Source of the DNA: Desulfocapsa sulfexigens
GTDB taxonomy: Bacteria > Desulfobacterota > Desulfobulbia > Desulfobulbales > Desulfocapsaceae
Direction of reading: 5' to 3'
NCBI GenBank assembly: GCA_020721165.1
Contig: DYNG01000005.1
Span: 1-15,572 of the forward strand
Length of the DNA: 15,572 bases
In this document: positions 15,329 through 15,572 of the stretch, in pieces
Numbering within the stretch: the first letter of the stretch is position 1
Layout: each line of letters starts with the position of its first letter
Notes under the pieces: generated by a model
What the model was told of the DNA's origin: nothing
Databases searched by the model: none
What the model saw: the letters and a program-made list of their open reading frames with translations, nothing else
Position numbers and translations under genes: made by a program

Positions 15329-15507
15329 TTATTTCGGGGCCTGCAGCAGGGCGCCGCCCTTGGCAATATTTTCATGCTCCACCTCATCAATAAAGATGAG
15401 CACGCTCTCCGCCGGCTTGTTCGCCTCGGTCACCAGGGCATCCGTGACTTTGCGGCAGATATTTTCCTTCTGTTTTTTCCTATGAAAACAATATTCAGTT
15501 GGATCGT
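15329..15507 (-). pseudogene. 4-oxalocrotonate tautomerase-like remnant, start-less and frameshifted
   Basis: Reading back from the TAA at 15329, 49 codons give KKQKENICRKVTDALV followed by NKPAESVLIFIDEV and an IAKGGALL end. This is the body and C-terminus of a small tautomerase of the 4-oxalocrotonate tautomerase family (normally about 60-70 residues with a catalytic N-terminal proline). This frame has no ATG, GTG or TTG between the in-frame TAG at 15509-15511 and the conserved helix. In the neighbouring frame the codons from 15507 to about 15478 read TIQLNIVFIGK. That resembles the family's first strand and Gly-Arg/Lys turn, but with Thr where Pro1 should be and no start codon. The join falls in a run of six A residues on the coding strand. 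A small deletion plus loss of the start would explain it. A sequencing error in the homopolymer cannot be excluded. Confidence 0.6.
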
Positions 15508-15572
15508 ACTATCTATTCGAAATTATTAGTTATTATTTTGCAATACCTTATCACCATGGAGCAATCGCTGAT
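15479..15572. other. A/T-rich region upstream of the tautomerase remnant
   Basis: The composition changes abruptly from G/C-rich coding sequence to A/T-rich sequence beyond about 15479. It probably holds the promoter for the ligA-asmA unit. A weak match on the minus strand is TTGCAA, 17 bases, TCGAAT. Nothing stronger is visible, and the window ends here. Confidence 0.35.

Noticed and set aside
1..15572. tRNA, rRNA, CRISPR, riboswitch or insertion-sequence signatures
   Set aside because: I looked for cloverleaf-like folds, regularly spaced direct repeats, transposase frames and conserved riboswitch cores and found none that I could support by eye.

Overview
The window reads as chromosomal DNA of a Gram-negative bacterium of moderate to high G+C. 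Indicators are an AsmA-type envelope protein, a signal-peptide-bearing protein with large periplasmic domains, Hsp33, and an NAD-dependent ligase. The gene mix and the style of the intergenic palindromes remind me of Desulfobulbales-like Desulfobacterota. That is an impression from memory, not a demonstrated placement. I see no rRNA, tRNA, CRISPR array, prophage or complete insertion sequence.

Layout from left to right. (1) 79-1690, minus strand: an ATPase and a permease of the zinc/manganese (ABC-3/ZnuBC) transporter class, overlapping by 17 bases, with no substrate-binding protein in the window. (2) 1691-2127: a 437-base intergenic region rich in dyad structures. These include a candidate metal-regulator operator, a compact hairpin and a nested palindromic element resembling a REP-type repeat. 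A good sigma70-like promoter points right. (3) 2128-3980, plus strand: a small charged coiled-coil protein followed by a COG2509-type FAD-dependent oxidoreductase. (4) 4025-10698, minus strand: a same-direction run, read from the right, of a universal stress protein, Hsp33 (HslO), a very large membrane protein (about 1429 residues) built from two diverged copies of one periplasm-plus-membrane unit, and a 284-residue orphan whose GTG start lies inside the large gene. A well-formed promoter sits directly upstream of the usp gene. (5) 10822-15323, minus strand: ligA followed by an asmA-family gene at overlapping or near-overlapping spacing. (6) 15329-15507, minus strand: a start-less, apparently frameshifted 4-oxalocrotonate tautomerase remnant immediately upstream of ligA.

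How the genes may work together. The ABC pair is half of a metal uptake system whose binding protein must be elsewhere. The usp-hslO-large membrane protein-orphan run looks like a stress-linked operon. Its last two members are the least understood part of the window and the best candidate for an undescribed envelope system. The ligA-asmA pair probably only shares transcription. Long plus-strand reading frames opposite the minus-strand genes are antisense shadows and are not annotated.
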